From an uncultured Campylobacteraceae bacterium (GTDB lineage: Bacteria; Campylobacterota; Campylobacteria; Campylobacterales; Arcobacteraceae), in NCBI GenBank assembly GCA_913057765.1, contig CAJXPH010000036.1, positions 1-15,926 on the forward strand: a stretch of DNA of 15,926 bases, written 5' to 3'. The stretch's first letter is position 1; the number at the start of each line of letters is the position of its first letter. The position numbers and the translations under genes were made by a program. Of the stretch, positions 14,878 through 15,926 are shown piece after piece. Below the pieces are notes generated by a model. It saw only the letters and a list, made by a program, of their open reading frames with translations. It had not been told where the DNA came from and did no database searches.

Positions 14878-15717
14878 TTATTCATCTATCACAGCTAATG
14901 TTCTTCCGAGGCTATCTTTCCAATGTATAAGTCCATTTGTATTTCCACCACGTATTATACTACCAGCTGCACTAGGACTTTTAAATTCATAATCTTTTTC
15001 AAATAAAAAATATTCTTCTTTTTTAATTAAAATATCATTTTCAATAAGCTTTTTTCGGTTATTTAGATGCCTAGGTGATGCAGATTCCCTTAGTTCCAAT
15101 ACAGCCTTTGAACCTTTATAAACTATAAAACCATTATCTGTTCTATTTCCAATTGCCTCTAGACCTTTTATATTGCAATATAGAAAACTTTGATTATCTT
15201 CTTGTTTAGTATCAGATATATTAAATTGATTTAAACCAAGAATAGGTAAAAGTTGATACACCTTTTCTAAAAAAATATCCATTTCTGCAACATCTGCTTC
15301 TGGAAGTTTTGAACCACTCGAAGTACCATTTAATAAAATCAAGCTTGTGTTCTTTTTACCTTTTTCTATTAATTTACCTTCTAAGTATCTAATATGCGCT
15401 TTTGTTAAATTATTATCCTTTGAGACAAAAGATACAATCTGTACCCAAAAATCTTCAGCTACATATTTATGATTTTTTTGTAATCTACAAGAAACAGATT
15501 CCCCTTCTCCTATATATATTTTTTCTTTATCTGTTTCAATATCATTTCCAACTAGAATATAAAACCCCGGACTATCTACTTCTTCTCTATTCAAGAATTC
15601 TTTAAATTCTTTTCTTGAACTAGCTACTGCTTTACCATTCCAATTAGATAACTCAGCAGTTCGTAGCCCCTTTGGATTTCCATTTACTAAAAATATTTTA
15701 ATACTAGTTGGTTCCAT
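14878..15717 (-). CDS. GIY-YIG nuclease-family protein with C-terminal DUF4357
   Basis: The 279-residue protein has a GIY-YIG-like core at about 50-125: GFY at 51-53, YIG at 68-70, Arg78 in the expected position after the YIG strand (CRLQKNHK), and Glu113 in the helix RYLEGKLIEKG. These are the residues expected for metal-dependent DNA cleavage. Residues about 225-275 match the DUF4357 pattern, with FKSPSAAGSIIRGG then GLIHWKDSLGRTL. No recognisable domain covers 130-220. The ATG at 15717 has AAAGGA upstream. It starts 20 nt after the stop of the membrane-tail gene, so the two are probably one operon. Proteins of this layout are often found near restriction-modification or defence genes, so a role in phage or DNA defence is plausible but not shown here. 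Confidence 0.85.
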   Translation of the reverse strand: MEPTSIKIFLVNGNPKGLRTAELSNWNGKAVASSRKEFKEFLNREEVDSPGFYILVGNDIETDKEKIYIGEGESVSCRLQKNHKYVAEDFWVQIVSFVSKDNNLTKAHIRYLEGKLIEKGKKNTSLILLNGTSSGSKLPEADVAEMDIFLEKVYQLLPILGLNQFNISDTKQEDNQSFLYCNIKGLEAIGNRTDNGFIVYKGSKAVLELRESASPRHLNNRKKLIENDILIKKEEYFLFEKDYEFKSPSAAGSIIRGGNTNGLIHWKDSLGRTLAVIDE

Positions 15718-15737
15718 TTATTTCCTTTACAATAGGT

Positions 15738-15926
15738 TTAATTATTTAGACTTTTTTTTGATAACTTTAGAATTAAAAATAACAATATAAAGATAACTAG
15801 AATTGATAATATAATTTTTGCTGTTTTTTTATTAAATATACTATCTTTTTCTGATTGATTTTCTAAATATTGTATATCAATATTTTTTTCATTAGATTCT
15901 TTAATATCTAGTGTAGTATTTTTATT
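15738..15926 (-). CDS. C-terminal part of an unknown membrane-anchored protein (runs off the window)
   Basis: Sixty-two codons are open from the window edge to a TAA at 15738-15740. The visible part is a polar Asn/Glu/Lys-rich stretch (about 34 residues), one hydrophobic helix (ILSILVIFILLFLILKL) and a short basic tail, which fits a C-terminal membrane anchor with the bulk of the protein upstream. The frame is on the same strand as the GIY-YIG gene and ends 20 nt before it. The start and identity lie outside the window, so no function is proposed. Confidence 0.6.
   Translation of the reverse strand, partial: NKNTTLDIKESNEKNIDIQYLENQSEKDSIFNKKTAKIILSILVIFILLFLILKLSKKSLNN

Noticed and set aside
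14941..14960. A TTCCACCA resembling the ssrA 3' end, considered as the second att site
   Set aside because: Only a few bases match, and it lies within the conserved DUF4357 coding sequence.

Overview
The window is AT-rich and reads as a chromosomal segment of a Campylobacterota bacterium, most likely Arcobacter-like. Three things support this: the tig-clpP-def gene order on the minus strand, the carboxyspermidine route of polyamine synthesis (carboxynorspermidine synthase plus NspC), and a tmRNA tag close to the Campylobacter type. This is an inference from gene content and sequence character; no database was searched.

Region by region. Positions 96-620 (+) hold an unrecognised four-helix membrane protein that converges tail-to-tail on a tig-clpP-def housekeeping unit (3036 to 603, minus). 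From 3128 to 4891 (+) lies a von Willebrand A/TPR membrane protein of the BatB/BatC type with an extremely charged tail. It converges on a five-gene minus-strand run (9548 to 4900): carboxynorspermidine synthase, a small rubredoxin, nspC and two tandem PPK2-type polyphosphate kinases. The polyamine genes make spermidine from putrescine and aspartate semialdehyde. The PPK2 enzymes interconvert polyphosphate and nucleotides. Tight spacing, including an 11-nt rubredoxin/nspC overlap, suggests co-expression. A chemoreceptor with a periplasmic CxxCH haem-binding domain and a C-terminal EWESF tether follows at 9756-11891 (+).

The tmRNA gene ssrA (11968-12362) marks the change to accessory DNA. Its 3' end is followed by its terminator, by repeated GGGTACTTT arm-type sites and by a P4-type tyrosine integrase (12557-13783). 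This is the usual architecture of an island integrated at ssrA. Beyond the integrase are a GC-rich, highly structured tRNA/tmRNA-like segment (13818-13914), a HEPN-like putative RNase gene that lacks a normal start (13923-14600), a gene-poor stretch with a decayed coding remnant, a GIY-YIG/DUF4357 protein (15717 to 14878, minus) and the C-terminal end of a membrane-anchored protein running off the right edge. No identical copy of the ssrA 3' end was found downstream, so the right boundary of the island is unresolved.

The strongest candidates for something undescribed are the structured element joined to the broken HEPN frame, and the PPK2 whose N-terminus resembles an integrase arm-binding domain.
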